A stretch of DNA of 64,000 nucleotides from Ignavibacteriales bacterium (GCA_016193365.1 JACPSI010000017.1:28354-92353); one strand, 5' to 3'. Counted from the first letter of the stretch, positions 1-9,692 are shown. A program made the numbers and translations. Notes: a model not told the origin generated them from the letters alone.

Positions 1-96
1 AACATTGAAATCAAAGCAGGGCTCCGCGCTACCTACGACTGGTATGAATCCCGCAGTTGGCTGAGCTTGAAAACGATGTTCGGCGTTCACGATTGA
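1..96 (+). CDS. C-terminal tail of a sugar epimerase/GDP-L-fucose synthase-like SDR protein (truncated by window start)
   Basis: Frame 1 reads NIEIKAGLRATYDWYESRSWLSLKTMFGVHD*, resembling the 'G(L/I)..TY.W(Y/F)' C-terminus of extended SDR epimerases. Confidence 0.45.
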   Translation, partial: NIEIKAGLRATYDWYESRSWLSLKTMFGVHD

Positions 97-174
97 ATTT
101 CGCGGGCGATCTTCTTATATTGTAAGGGGCGGATGTTCCGTCAATGTAATCATGGCAAACATTAAACCTCTCCC

Positions 175-582
175 TTGAAAAAAAGCGATGGCATGTTCAA
201 AGCAAAAGTCAAGATTTCAAACCCCACGGATCCCAACCGATTCTTTGAAGAAGATTTCTGCGTCGACACCGGAGCACTTTACAGCCTCGCTCCAGAAGAC
301 CGTCTCCAGGAGATTGGAGTTAAGCCACTCCACAGCAGGGACCTCCTCTTGGCTGATGGACGACGTGATCGGCGACTGCTGGGAGAAGCCTTGTTTACTC
401 TGCGAGAATTCAATGAAACCTTCACATGCCCAATAGTGTTTGGGCCAAAGGATTCGCTGTTCCTGCTCGGTGCTACAGCGCTTGAAAACTTTGGAGTCGA
501 GGCCGACCCGGCCAATCAAAAGCTGAAGCCAGTTTTGGCTATCATTGGCGGTTTTCGTGCCTCAAGGAGGGGGATGAAGTAA
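175..582 (+). CDS. clan AA (retropepsin-like) aspartic protease family protein
   Basis: 135 aa ORF with FCVDTGA active-site motif and LLGATALENFGVEAD C-terminal motif; TTG start at 175 or ATG at 193. Confidence 0.65.
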   Translation: MKKSDGMFKAKVKISNPTDPNRFFEEDFCVDTGALYSLAPEDRLQEIGVKPLHSRDLLLADGRRDRRLLGEALFTLREFNETFTCPIVFGPKDSLFLLGATALENFGVEADPANQKLKPVLAIIGGFRASRRGMK

Positions 583-597
583 CCGAACTTGGTACTC

Positions 598-672
598 GCG
601 GCGATGGAGTTCGCCAAAACCGAGGCCTATCAATTCGTCAAGTGGATTGAGACGTCTTCTAATGACTCCTAC
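598..672 (+). promoter_or_regulatory. fluoride riboswitch (crcB RNA motif)
   Basis: GGCGATGGAGTTCGCC at 600-615 and TAATGACTCCTAC at 660-672 match the conserved 5' and 3' elements of the crcB motif; located just upstream of crcB. Confidence 0.85.
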
Positions 673-705
673 ACTGAAACATCGGTGGTAGGAGTTTTTT
701 CTTTT
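665..705 (+). terminator. intrinsic terminator overlapping the 3' edge of the fluoride riboswitch
   Basis: ACTCCTAC (665-672) pairs with GTAGGAGT (688-695), followed by TTTTTTCTTTTT. Confidence 0.8.
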
Positions 706-768
706 TATGGCAAAACTGACGGGCCTCACGCTGTCCCATTGACCCCGGCGAGGTCGAAAGGATAAATT

Positions 769-1143
769 GTGAAGAACTATTTTCTTGTCTTTTTCGGCGG
801 AGGCCTAGGGGCTTCCGCAAGATACTGGCTTTCTGGTGCCGTTTACCGGTGGCTGCCAGCGGACTTTCCCTATGGAAACCTCGTCGTAAACACGGTCGGA
901 TGTTTTCTCATCGGAATTCTCATTGCCTCGGTGGAAGAACGCTTCCTGATGCAACCGTCTATAAGAATTTTTCTCGCCATTGGAATACTTGGCGGATTCA
1001 CAACTTTTTCTTCGTTTTCATACGAAACCATAGCTCTTTTCAGAGACGGAGAGTCTTTTCGCGCGTTTCTGAACATTTTTTCCACGGTGATTGGATGTCT
1101 GGGGGCTACGTGGTTTGGTATGCAACTCGGAAGATTTGTTTAA
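769..1143 (+). CDS. crcB: fluoride efflux transporter CrcB/Fluc
   Basis: 124 aa with GGGLGASARYWLSG, GNLVVNTVGCFLIG and GGFTTFSSFSYE motifs. Confidence 0.95.
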   Translation: MKNYFLVFFGGGLGASARYWLSGAVYRWLPADFPYGNLVVNTVGCFLIGILIASVEERFLMQPSIRIFLAIGILGGFTTFSSFSYETIALFRDGESFRAFLNIFSTVIGCLGATWFGMQLGRFV

Positions 1144-1154
1144 GGAGATCACTC

Positions 1155-1514
1155 ATGAAACTTAACAGGAACGGAAAGCTTCTGCGTATCTTCATCGGAG
1201 AGTCGGACAGAGTTGACGGAAAGCCGCTGTACGAGTTGATCGTTCAGCGCGCCAAAAAGGAAGGGTTGGCGGGCGCCACTGTTTTAAGGGGAGTTGAAGG
1301 GTTTGGGGCGGACAGCCGGATGATCCACACGGCAAAAATCCTGCGACTGTCGGAGGATCTGCCCCTGGTGATCGAAATCGTCGACCAGGAGAAAAAGTTG
1401 AAGAGTTTTCTTGGGATTATTGACCTGCTGTTCGAAAAAGCTGGTTGCGGCGGCTTGATAACTCTGGAAAAAGCGGAAATTATTCGTTATTCGGCAGGCG
1501 AGAATGGGGCTTAG
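1155..1514 (+). CDS. DUF190 family protein
   Basis: MKLNRNGKLLRIFIGESDRVDGKPLYELIVQRAKKEGLAGATVLRGVEGFGADS, typical DUF190; 11 nt after crcB. Confidence 0.9.
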   Translation: MKLNRNGKLLRIFIGESDRVDGKPLYELIVQRAKKEGLAGATVLRGVEGFGADSRMIHTAKILRLSEDLPLVIEIVDQEKKLKSFLGIIDLLFEKAGCGGLITLEKAEIIRYSAGENGA

Positions 1515-1559
1515 TGCAACAGAACCTCCTTCTCCAAAAGATTGCATGACATCGGCTTT

Positions 1560-2654
1560 TCAATCGCGCACCCTTTGAGCCAGTGCATCTGGATCTGCCA
1601 CTTCGATAGACTGGCCGGCAAAATATTTTTTCTCAAACCACAGCGAGACATTCACAAGGCCGATCAGTACCGGTACTTCCACGAGAGGGCCGACGACGGT
1701 TGCGAACGCGACAGCTGAGTTGATGCCAAAAACGGCGACGGCCACCGCAATCGCCAGCTCGAAATCATTGCTTCCCGCAGTGAACGCCACAGTCGTTGTC
1801 TTCGGATACGAGGTCCCCATCTTCTTCGCCAGGAAAAACGTTGCAAAGAACATGAGTGCAAAATAGATGGAATACGGGATGGCCGCGCGGAGGACATCGA
1901 GCGGAAGTTGAACGATGAATTCACCCTTCAGGGAAAACATCACAAAGATGGTGAACAGGAGTGCGGCGGGAGTCAAGGGAGAGAGTTTTGGAATGAACAC
2001 CTCGTGATACCAATTCCGGCCCTTCAGTTTCACAAATATCAGCCTTGTTATCATCCCCGCAGCGAAGGGAATGCCTAGATAAATAAAGACCGTCACTGCT
2101 ATTTCGCCAATCGAGATTTCGACAATCGCACCGCTCAAACCGAACAGCGGCGGAAGCACTGTGATAAAAAAATACGCGTAGACCGAGTACAGAAACACCA
2201 GGAAAATTGCATTGAGCGAGACCAATCCGGCGGCTAACTCGGCATCTCCTTTTGCCAAATCATTCCAGACGAGAACCATGGCAATGCAGCGCGCCAGTCC
2301 AACCAGAATAACACCCACCATCATTTCAGGCTTGTCCGGGAGAAGAACAATGGCAAGCAGAAACATGAGCATCGGGCCAACAACCCAGTTTTGAACCAAC
2401 GAGAGCAACAAAAGGCGAAGGTTTCTGAAGACCACCGGGAGTTCCTCGTAACGTACCTTAGCAAGAGGCGGATACATCATGAGAATCAACCCGATTGCGA
2501 TGGGGATGTTGGTTGTTCCCGACTTGAACGTGTCCCAGAAACCGGCTATTGAAGGAAGGAAGTAACCCGCGACCACGCCAATCGCCATGGTGAGAAAAAT
2601 CCACAGCGTGAGATATCTGTCTATGAAAGAAAGCTTTCGTGTTGCAGTTTGCAA
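1560..2654 (-). CDS. ACR3 family arsenite efflux transporter
   Basis: [60 protein letters not shown] motifs of ACR3. Confidence 0.93.
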   Translation of the reverse strand: MQTATRKLSFIDRYLTLWIFLTMAIGVVAGYFLPSIAGFWDTFKSGTTNIPIAIGLILMMYPPLAKVRYEELPVVFRNLRLLLLSLVQNWVVGPMLMFLLAIVLLPDKPEMMVGVILVGLARCIAMVLVWNDLAKGDAELAAGLVSLNAIFLVFLYSVYAYFFITVLPPLFGLSGAIVEISIGEIAVTVFIYLGIPFAAGMITRLIFVKLKGRNWYHEVFIPKLSPLTPAALLFTIFVMFSLKGEFIVQLPLDVLRAAIPYSIYFALMFFATFFLAKKMGTSYPKTTTVAFTAGSNDFELAIAVAVAVFGINSAVAFATVVGPLVEVPVLIGLVNVSLWFEKKYFAGQSIEVADPDALAQRVRD

Positions 2655-2669
2655 GGAGGAACGAATCCG

Positions 2670-3689
2670 TTAACGAACGAAGAACAAGTTCAGTATCCAG
2701 TAGGAAACCGCGGCAAGGAGGGCAGATCCCGGGATAGTGAGAATCCAGGCAGCGACTATTCTCTTTGCCACACCCCATCGCACCGCTGAGAGGCGTTTCG
2801 TTGCTCCAACACCCATGATAGCGCCGGTGATGGTATGCGTTGTGCTGACGGCGATACCGAACAATGCTGTCCCTCCGAGAACGAGCGAGGCACCGAACTC
2901 CGCACAAAAGCCGTGGATTGGTTTCAGGCTCGTAATCTTCACTCCCATTGTGCGAACAACCTTCCATCCTCCCAAAAGTGTCCCAAGCGAAATCGCCGTG
3001 TGTGCAGCAAGAATGACCCACATCGGTACATAGAATCCTTCCGATTTATCGTAAAGCCACGCGGGCAATTCGGCTTGCGATGCAAACAGCAAGGCTGCAA
3101 TAATGCCCATCGTTTTTTGGGCATCGTTTGACCCATGGCCAAGACTGTAAGCCGCCGAAGAAATGAGCTGACCAACACGGAACACCTTGTCTACTTTGCG
3201 AAGAGGAGAGTCCTTCACAATCCATGTCACGGCAACCATGAAAATGAAGCTGAAAATCATTCCGATGATGGGAGAAAGCACGATGAAAATTCCGATTTTG
3301 ATGATCCCCGTGGAGATGAGAGCACCAAATCCCGCACTTGCCACACCCGCTCCTGCAAATCCACCCATCAATGCATGAGAGACGCTGATCGGCAAACCAT
3401 AGTGTGTGCACACATACGTCCAGATAATCGAACCGATGAGTCCGCCAAGGATGAGCTGTTCCGTGACGAGGCTCGGATCGACAATGTCCTTTCCAATGGT
3501 CTTTGCGACAGCAACCCCAAACCCAAACGCAGCCACAAAGTTAAAGAATGCTGCCCACAGCACGGCAAGCCGGGCGGGGAGCACCCGTGTCGATACGACG
3601 GTAGCAATGGAATTGGCCGCGTCGTTCATCCCGTTGAGAAAATCAAACACCAACGCAACAAAAACGATAAAAAGGGTCAGAAGAATCAT
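2670..3689 (-). CDS. inorganic phosphate transporter, PiT family
   Basis: FDFLNGMNDAANSIATVVSTRVL and SLGHGSNDAQKTMGI duplicated PiT signatures. Confidence 0.95.
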   Translation of the reverse strand: MILLTLFIVFVALVFDFLNGMNDAANSIATVVSTRVLPARLAVLWAAFFNFVAAFGFGVAVAKTIGKDIVDPSLVTEQLILGGLIGSIIWTYVCTHYGLPISVSHALMGGFAGAGVASAGFGALISTGIIKIGIFIVLSPIIGMIFSFIFMVAVTWIVKDSPLRKVDKVFRVGQLISSAAYSLGHGSNDAQKTMGIIAALLFASQAELPAWLYDKSEGFYVPMWVILAAHTAISLGTLLGGWKVVRTMGVKITSLKPIHGFCAEFGASLVLGGTALFGIAVSTTHTITGAIMGVGATKRLSAVRWGVAKRIVAAWILTIPGSALLAAVSYWILNLFFVR

Positions 3690-3703
3690 AACGGATTGCG
3701 AGC

Positions 3704-4351
3704 TTAAGCGTGCTTTATGAGAATGCCTTCGAGAACATTTGCCGCGTCTTCACATTTATCCGTGGCAGTTTCCAACCCGACATAAATCTCTTTGAGCTTG
3801 ATCACCTCGATAGGGTTTTTCACTTTGTCGAAGAGGTCGGCAACGGCTTGCTCAAAGACCGAATCCGCATCGTTCTCAAATTGATGAACGCGCTGAAACA
3901 CAGTTTGCAATCCATCCGTTTTTTCGGGATTCCTGAGCAATCTGATCCCTCCCTGCAGTTCGACGATGGATTGAGATAAAATTTCAATGAGTTTGACCAT
4001 CTGCGGCGGGCACTTTTTTATTTTGTACAACGTAAACCGGCCGGCGCTCCCGTCGATGTGGTCGAGAATGTCGTCAAGGGCGGATGTCAGCTTGTAAATA
4101 TCCTCCCTGTCGAATTCCGTGACAAACGTACTGTTTAACTGCGAAAATATCTCGTGCGTCACATCGTCCCCCTTGTGTTCGATTTCCTTGATCTGGCTGA
4201 CAAGGCGCTCGCGTTCCCGACTGTTCTTGGTCAACGATAGTTTTTTCAACGTTTCGGACGCACGAACAATATTCTGAGCCGACTCCTCCAGTAAGGGGAA
4301 GAATTTGTCTTCATGGGGTAAGAGTTTGCGAATCCATTGGTCGAGTTTCAT
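3704..4351 (-). CDS. DUF47/PhoU-like putative phosphate transport regulator
   Basis: MKLDQWIRKLLPHEDKFFPLLEESAQNIVRASE..., adjacent to PiT; start set at 4351 rather than the ORF maximum, which overlaps pckG. Confidence 0.88.
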   Translation of the reverse strand: MKLDQWIRKLLPHEDKFFPLLEESAQNIVRASETLKKLSLTKNSRERERLVSQIKEIEHKGDDVTHEIFSQLNSTFVTEFDREDIYKLTSALDDILDHIDGSAGRFTLYKIKKCPPQMVKLIEILSQSIVELQGGIRLLRNPEKTDGLQTVFQRVHQFENDADSVFEQAVADLFDKVKNPIEVIKLKEIYVGLETATDKCEDAANVLEGILIKHA

Positions 4352-4394
4352 TGTAGACCTCCCTTTTCGTTTTGAATGTTCAATGTTCGTTCGC

Positions 4395-6149
4395 TCATTG
4401 CGACCTTTCCAAACGCCGCCGCATATCTTTGTGTTCCTCCCATAATTCATCCGGCAATCTTTTACCAAACTTGCCGAAGGAATCTTCGATATTGTCAGTA
4501 CCTTGCAACCAGCCATCCTTGTCGATGGACAAAAGCTCATTCATCGCTTCCGTGGTGATATCCAAGCCGTGGGTATCAATTGACTGCGGAGTGGGAACAT
4601 AGCCGATGGGCGTTTCAACAGCCTTGCCGCCGTCGCGCACGCGTTCAAGAATCCATTTGAGCACACGGATATTCTCGCCATATCCCGGCCACAGGAACTT
4701 GCCGTCGCTGTTTTTTCTGAACCAATTCACGCGAAAAATCTTGGGCTGTTTCTTGATCTGTTTTCCCATCTCCAGCCAATGTCGAAAATAATCCGCCATG
4801 TTGTATCCGCAAAATGGGAGCATCGCCATGGGATCCCGCCGCACTACTCCGACCGCACCAGTTGCAGCAGCAGTTGTCTCTGCCCCCATTCCCGCTCCCA
4901 TGAACACTCCGTGCTGCCAATTGTATGCCTGGAAGACAAGCGGAACAACAGTAGACCGGCGACTGCCAAAAATAATCGCCGAAATCGGAACGCCTGTGGG
5001 GGCTTCCCAGTGAGGCGATATGATCGGACATTGTTTTGCTGGAGCCGTGAACCGGGAATTTGGATGAGCTGCCTTTTCGACGCTGTCCGCATAGCGCCTC
5101 CCCTGCCAATCAATCAGTCCCTGTGGGGTAGAATTCCCCATCCCTTCCCACCACGGCTGAAGGTCCGGCGTGATGGCCACGTTCGTAAAAATTGTGTTGT
5201 GATTGATCGTCCGCATGGCGATCGGATTCGTTTTGACGCTTGTACCTGGAGCAACACCGAAGAATCCTGCTTCGGGATTGATTGCTCTGAGCTGGCCTTC
5301 CTCATCGATGTGAAGCCATGCAATGTCGTCGCCCACGGTCCATACTTTGTATCCTTCGTGTTCGAGCGTGGAGACCATCATGGCAAGGTTTGTTTTTCCC
5401 GACGCACTCGGGAACGCAGCCGCCATGTACGTCACCTTTCCCGACGGGTCTTCCAAACCAAGGATGAGCATATGTTCCGCCATCCAACCCTGCCGGCGCG
5501 CCATGTAGCTGGCGATGCGCAGTGCGAAGCACTTCTTGCCAAGCAATGCATTTCCACCGTAGCCCGAGCCGATACTCCAGATGAGCTTCTCTTCGGGAAA
5601 GTGCATGATAAAGCGCCGGTCGGGCGAAAGATCTCCAAGGGAGTGCAGCCCGGGAACAAATTCACGGCTTTTTTCAAGATGATTCATTGCAACATCCCCG
5701 ACGCGCGCCATGATATGCATGTTCACTGCAACGTAAAGGCTATCAGTGACCTCTACTCCCACCTTGCTGTATTCGGATCCAACAGGTCCCATCAGGTATG
5801 GGATAACATACATCGTCCTGCCCTTCATGCTACCGTTGAAAAGCTTCGAGACTTTTTCTTTTGCTTCTTTGGGGGCCATCCAGTTGTTGCTTGGCCCGGC
5901 ATCATCCCGCTTTTCGGTGCAAATGAAGGTCAGGTTTTCGGTCCTCGCAACATCGCCCGGATGACTGCGATGAAGGTAACAGTTAGGATAGGTTCTTGAA
6001 TTCAATTCGAGCAATGTTCCATCCGCCAGCATTACACGGATGAATCCGTTGTATTCTTCGGTCGAACCGTTGCACCAATGAACCCGGTCCGGTTTTGTCA
6101 GCTGCGCGGATTGGTCAACCCACTTTTCCACTTCGGACCGCATGGACAT
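4395..6149 (-). CDS. pckG: phosphoenolpyruvate carboxykinase (GTP)
   Basis: FPSASGKTNLAMM P-loop; GYNMADYFRHWLEMG; RVNWFRKNSDGKFLWPGYGENIRVLKWI. Confidence 0.97.
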   Translation of the reverse strand: MSMRSEVEKWVDQSAQLTKPDRVHWCNGSTEEYNGFIRVMLADGTLLELNSRTYPNCYLHRSHPGDVARTENLTFICTEKRDDAGPSNNWMAPKEAKEKVSKLFNGSMKGRTMYVIPYLMGPVGSEYSKVGVEVTDSLYVAVNMHIMARVGDVAMNHLEKSREFVPGLHSLGDLSPDRRFIMHFPEEKLIWSIGSGYGGNALLGKKCFALRIASYMARRQGWMAEHMLILGLEDPSGKVTYMAAAFPSASGKTNLAMMVSTLEHEGYKVWTVGDDIAWLHIDEEGQLRAINPEAGFFGVAPGTSVKTNPIAMRTINHNTIFTNVAITPDLQPWWEGMGNSTPQGLIDWQGRRYADSVEKAAHPNSRFTAPAKQCPIISPHWEAPTGVPISAIIFGSRRSTVVPLVFQAYNWQHGVFMGAGMGAETTAAATGAVGVVRRDPMAMLPFCGYNMADYFRHWLEMGKQIKKQPKIFRVNWFRKNSDGKFLWPGYGENIRVLKWILERVRDGGKAVETPIGYVPTPQSIDTHGLDITTEAMNELLSIDKDGWLQGTDNIEDSFGKFGKRLPDELWEEHKDMRRRLERSQ

Positions 6150-6191
6150 AGCTAGATTCTCTTGTTGTAAGGAGTTTTTAACATGAGAGTT

Positions 6192-6851
6192 CTATGAGCG
6201 GGTTTTCCAATTCCGGATTGTTTGCACTTCTATCCTGATTTCGTCGCCAAGGACAGTACTCGGAATTGGGTCGGGATAAAACTTTTGACAGCAGGCATAG
6301 GCCTCGAGGCTCGTCATGTTCCAGTAGGACGGGCAGGAAGCGCAATGAATGTTCTCGCCCTCCAGGTAAAAATCCGTCGAGCGGCAGTTTTCGCTGATAC
6401 TCATCGCCGTCACCAGCTTTCCACCGGGCGTGAGGTAGGCGATGATCGGAACATTCTGGTTTCCCTGTGGGTCAAAAAAACGGATCAGCCTGTGCTCGGT
6501 GACATCCTTTAACGAGACGACGAGAAACGGGCCTTCAATTTTTGCTTCGACGTTCCTGCTGGGAATTTTGTCCGATGTGCCAACAACATATTGCATCAGG
6601 GCGGGCTGCTTTTCAATCACCGGATGATACATCCGAAAGGCATCTCGCACATAAACCATGAGACCGGCAGCAAGAACCGTCAGCAACAAGACCCTCATCA
6701 GCCATTTGCTCTTTGCGAGAGTTTTCGCGGACGAATCCCCGGCCGCGGCGACGACTCCAACGATTTTCGAGCCGCAGTGAGGGCAGAACTTAATCGATTC
6801 CTCAATTGCCGAGCCGCATTGTGGGCATTGTTTTTGCATTTGCTCAATCAA
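6192..6851 (-). CDS. zinc-ribbon membrane protein with possible DUF2318-like C-terminal region
   Basis: N-terminal CPQCGSAI..CPHCGSKI zinc ribbon, one TM, C-terminal HCASCPSYWNMTSLEAYACCQKFYPDPIPS. Confidence 0.6.
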   Translation of the reverse strand: MIEQMQKQCPQCGSAIEESIKFCPHCGSKIVGVVAAAGDSSAKTLAKSKWLMRVLLLTVLAAGLMVYVRDAFRMYHPVIEKQPALMQYVVGTSDKIPSRNVEAKIEGPFLVVSLKDVTEHRLIRFFDPQGNQNVPIIAYLTPGGKLVTAMSISENCRSTDFYLEGENIHCASCPSYWNMTSLEAYACCQKFYPDPIPSTVLGDEIRIEVQTIRNWKTRS

Positions 6852-6883
6852 CCTTCATTTCAAAACGTGGACTCAAATCACAT

Positions 6884-7378
6884 TCACACTTTTGCGCTCA
6901 GGACTTTATTCTGGAGATCCAGTTTGTATTTTCGCAGTTTCTCGCGTATTTCCGGGTATTTGAGAGAAAGAATTTGACAAGCCAGCAACGCCGCGTTTGC
7001 GGCTCCGTCAATGGCGACGGTGGCGACGGGAACCCCTGCGGGCATCTGAACAATCGAGAGCAGGGAATCGAGCCCGTTGAGTGCTTTTGATTTGATTGGC
7101 AAACCGATGACGGGCAAAGTTGTCTTCGAGGCGACAACGCCGGCAAGATGAGCTGCTCCGCCCGCCGCTGCGATAATAACCAGAATGCCCCGCCCTTCGG
7201 CCTCTTCGGCATACTGAAGAGTTTGATCTGGCGTTCGGTGAGCGGAGAGAACCTTGAACTCGAAAGAGACGCCAAACTCCCTCAATATTGTTCGGGCCGG
7301 CTCGAGGCTTTCGGCATCCGATGCGCTCCCCATGAGTATTCCAATGAGCGGTGATGTAGAGGAGTCTGTCGTTTTCAA
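6884..7378 (-). CDS. purE: 5-(carboxyamino)imidazole ribonucleotide mutase
   Basis: [43 protein letters not shown]. Confidence 0.95.
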   Translation of the reverse strand: MKTTDSSTSPLIGILMGSASDAESLEPARTILREFGVSFEFKVLSAHRTPDQTLQYAEEAEGRGILVIIAAAGGAAHLAGVVASKTTLPVIGLPIKSKALNGLDSLLSIVQMPAGVPVATVAIDGAANAALLACQILSLKYPEIREKLRKYKLDLQNKVLSAKV

Positions 7379-7379
7379 G

Positions 7380-8102
7380 CTATTTCACTTTTGAAGCTGC
7401 AACATAATTGGCAATTAAGGCAGCCGTAGCCCCGGCACCAAAACCGTTATCGATGTTGACCACGGTCAACCCCGGCGAGCATGATTGCAGCATCGACATG
7501 AGAGCTGCCTCGCCCTTGCCGCCATAACCGTAGCCAATGCTGGTTGGCACTCCGATAACGGGGACAGGCACGAGCCCACGCACGACCGAAGGCAAAGCCC
7601 CTTCCATTCCTGCCGCAACGACGACTGCAGCAATTTCCTTTTGCACAATTGTTTCCACGGGACCGAGGAGCCTGTGGATCCCTGCAACTCCGACGTCATA
7701 GAATGCAAAAACTTCGCAGCCCATCACTTCTGCCGTCACCTTCGCTTCCTCGGCAACAGGCAAGTCCGAGGTCCCTGCCGCCAGAACGGCGACCTTTCCA
7801 CCTGTGGACTTAGGCTCATATTCGTGCCGCCGCACATGGAGAGTTCTTCCAGTCCTGTTGTGTTGAACGACAACCTTCGAGCTCAAGTGATCCAACGCAT
7901 ATTGCGCGCACACTTCGGAAACTCTGGTCGCCAGAGCATACCCGGACTTTTCAGCAAGAGCGTCCAGCATGCGTGCGACCTGCTCCGGCGTCTTCCCCTC
8001 GGCGAAAATGGCCTCAGGAATACCTGTCCGGTCCCGCCGTTGGATATCGAGGCGGGCAAATTGTTCGAGAATCTCCATGCGCTCGTGGTTGGGGTCAGAC
8101 AT
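7380..8102 (-). CDS. larB: nickel pincer cofactor biosynthesis protein LarB (PurE-related)
   Basis: [84 protein letters not shown]. Confidence 0.92.
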   Translation of the reverse strand: MSDPNHERMEILEQFARLDIQRRDRTGIPEAIFAEGKTPEQVARMLDALAEKSGYALATRVSEVCAQYALDHLSSKVVVQHNRTGRTLHVRRHEYEPKSTGGKVAVLAAGTSDLPVAEEAKVTAEVMGCEVFAFYDVGVAGIHRLLGPVETIVQKEIAAVVVAAGMEGALPSVVRGLVPVPVIGVPTSIGYGYGGKGEAALMSMLQSCSPGLTVVNIDNGFGAGATAALIANYVAASKVK

Positions 8103-8163
8103 GGTTCAAAGATTGGGTTTTTAATATACAAGAAAATCGGAAAAAGAACACACACGAATGGAT

Positions 8164-9153
8164 TTATTCCTCGCCCTTCCTCAAGCGCTGCATCACGGCA
8201 ACTCCGATTCCGCGTTCCTTAACTTGTTCCACGAGGATAACGTCAACCCCTTTTTCGTCAAGCTCTCGTATCGCATCAAAAATATCATGAGCAAATTTCT
8301 TGACATCAGCGCCCAGTTTGCGTGCGTTCTTAGCCTCAAAAGAAGACGGTTCGAAAGAGTGGAAAATGACGCCAATCTTCTTTCCGCTCTTCGCAATGGA
8401 CTCGATTTCCATTGTCGACCCCACGATCATCAATTTTGCACGAGGTGCGTAATGTCTATGCCTCGTTCCCGGAGAACGTTTGAGCAATTCCATCGAATCC
8501 GTTGAGCGGACCGGGCCAATCATCTGTTCAATCTGCTCCCTGGTCAACCCGCCTTCCCGAAGAATGACCGGAGGGTCAACCGTGACATCCAGGACGGTTG
8601 ATTCAATACCGATTTCCGTTGAACCTGCGTCGAGAATGAGGTCGACCTTGCCTCGAAGATCGTCGAGGACATGTGCCGCCGTTGTGGGACTGGGGCGGCC
8701 CGACAGGTTTGCGCTCGGAGCAACAACGCCACTCCCAAATTCTCGAATGAGTGCCAGAGCAACGGCGTGGTTCGGCACGCGAAGAGCGACAGTTCTTAAT
8801 GCAGCCCGAACGATGTCAGGTACTGTTTCTTTTCCTTGAAGCACAAGCGTCAAGGGTCCCGGCCAAAACTGACCGGCAAGAGTTTTTGCTTTCGGCGGGA
8901 TGTCTCCTGCAAACAAGCTTACTTCTCTAAAGTCGCCAACGTGAACAATCAGAGGATTATCAGAAGGCCTTTGCTTAGCCTCAAAAAGCCTTTGAATGGC
9001 CGGAACGTTGAAACTGTCCGCTCCCAAACCATACACTGTCTCAGTCGGAAAGCAAACCAGTCCTCCGCTTTTGAGAACATCAACTGCATTCGCAATGGCT
9101 TTCGGGTCAGGATTCTTCGGGGATAACTTGATGACTTTCGTAGTCATTGTCAA
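8164..9153 (-). CDS. L-threonylcarbamoyladenylate synthase (Sua5 type)
   Basis: GGLVCFPTETVYGLGADSFN; KQRPSDNPLIVHV; C-terminal Sua5 domain (SPGTRHRHYAPRA). Confidence 0.94.
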   Translation of the reverse strand: MTMTTKVIKLSPKNPDPKAIANAVDVLKSGGLVCFPTETVYGLGADSFNVPAIQRLFEAKQRPSDNPLIVHVGDFREVSLFAGDIPPKAKTLAGQFWPGPLTLVLQGKETVPDIVRAALRTVALRVPNHAVALALIREFGSGVVAPSANLSGRPSPTTAAHVLDDLRGKVDLILDAGSTEIGIESTVLDVTVDPPVILREGGLTREQIEQMIGPVRSTDSMELLKRSPGTRHRHYAPRAKLMIVGSTMEIESIAKSGKKIGVIFHSFEPSSFEAKNARKLGADVKKFAHDIFDAIRELDEKGVDVILVEQVKERGIGVAVMQRLRKGEE

Positions 9154-9185
9154 CGACTCAGGCCGGTTTGTTCGAAAAGTGAAAC

Positions 9186-9692
9186 TTACAGCGGTTTGAA
9201 ACGCTCAAACGACTGGCGGCAGGAATCGCAGTAATACAACTGCTTGCAGAGGGTCGAGCCAAAAGGACTCTCGAGGTTTGTTTTTGTCGAACCGCAGAAT
9301 GGACAGGAAACCGGAAGGAGGAGAGTAACGGGAAGAGTCTCGTTCATTTTGGGTGGAGGTGCGATTCCGAAAACCCGCAGCTTTTCTTTTGTTGGTTCGG
9401 TCAAAAGATCTGTCGACCATGATGAAGTACGGTCGACGTTGACGGTGATTTCGTCGAAACCTGCCTCTCGCAATCGCACTTGTATATCTTCTTTCATACG
9501 GTCAAGGGCCGGGCATCCCATGAACGTCGGCGTCATTTCCACTTCCACATCGTTGCCCTTTGTCCTGACCGAACGGATGATCTGAAGGTCAACAAGAGAA
9601 AGCACAGGAATCTCGGGGTCCTGAACGGAATTGAGGGCCTTCCAGGCTTTTTCTTCGACTGAAATATCTATCTGTTTTTGTTCAGATGACAT
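9186..9692 (-). CDS. paaD: 1,2-phenylacetyl-CoA epoxidase subunit PaaD
   Basis: DPEIPVLSLVDLQIIRSV; TPTFMGCPALDRM; C-terminal CPFCGSTKT..YYCDSC zinc ribbon. Confidence 0.93.
   Translation of the reverse strand: MSSEQKQIDISVEEKAWKALNSVQDPEIPVLSLVDLQIIRSVRTKGNDVEVEMTPTFMGCPALDRMKEDIQVRLREAGFDEITVNVDRTSSWSTDLLTEPTKEKLRVFGIAPPPKMNETLPVTLLLPVSCPFCGSTKTNLESPFGSTLCKQLYYCDSCRQSFERFKPL

Noticed and set aside
849-1154. N-terminal part of the 221-aa ORF 849-1514
   Set aside because: Overlaps crcB in another frame; the genuine DUF190 protein starts at ATG 1155.
2458-3021. 187-aa minus-strand ORF
   Set aside because: Alternate-frame overlap of the ACR3 and PiT genes; Cys/His-rich shadow.
4779-5999. 406-aa plus-strand ORF
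   Set aside because: Fully antisense to pckG; arginine/histidine/cysteine-rich shadow translation with no family motifs.
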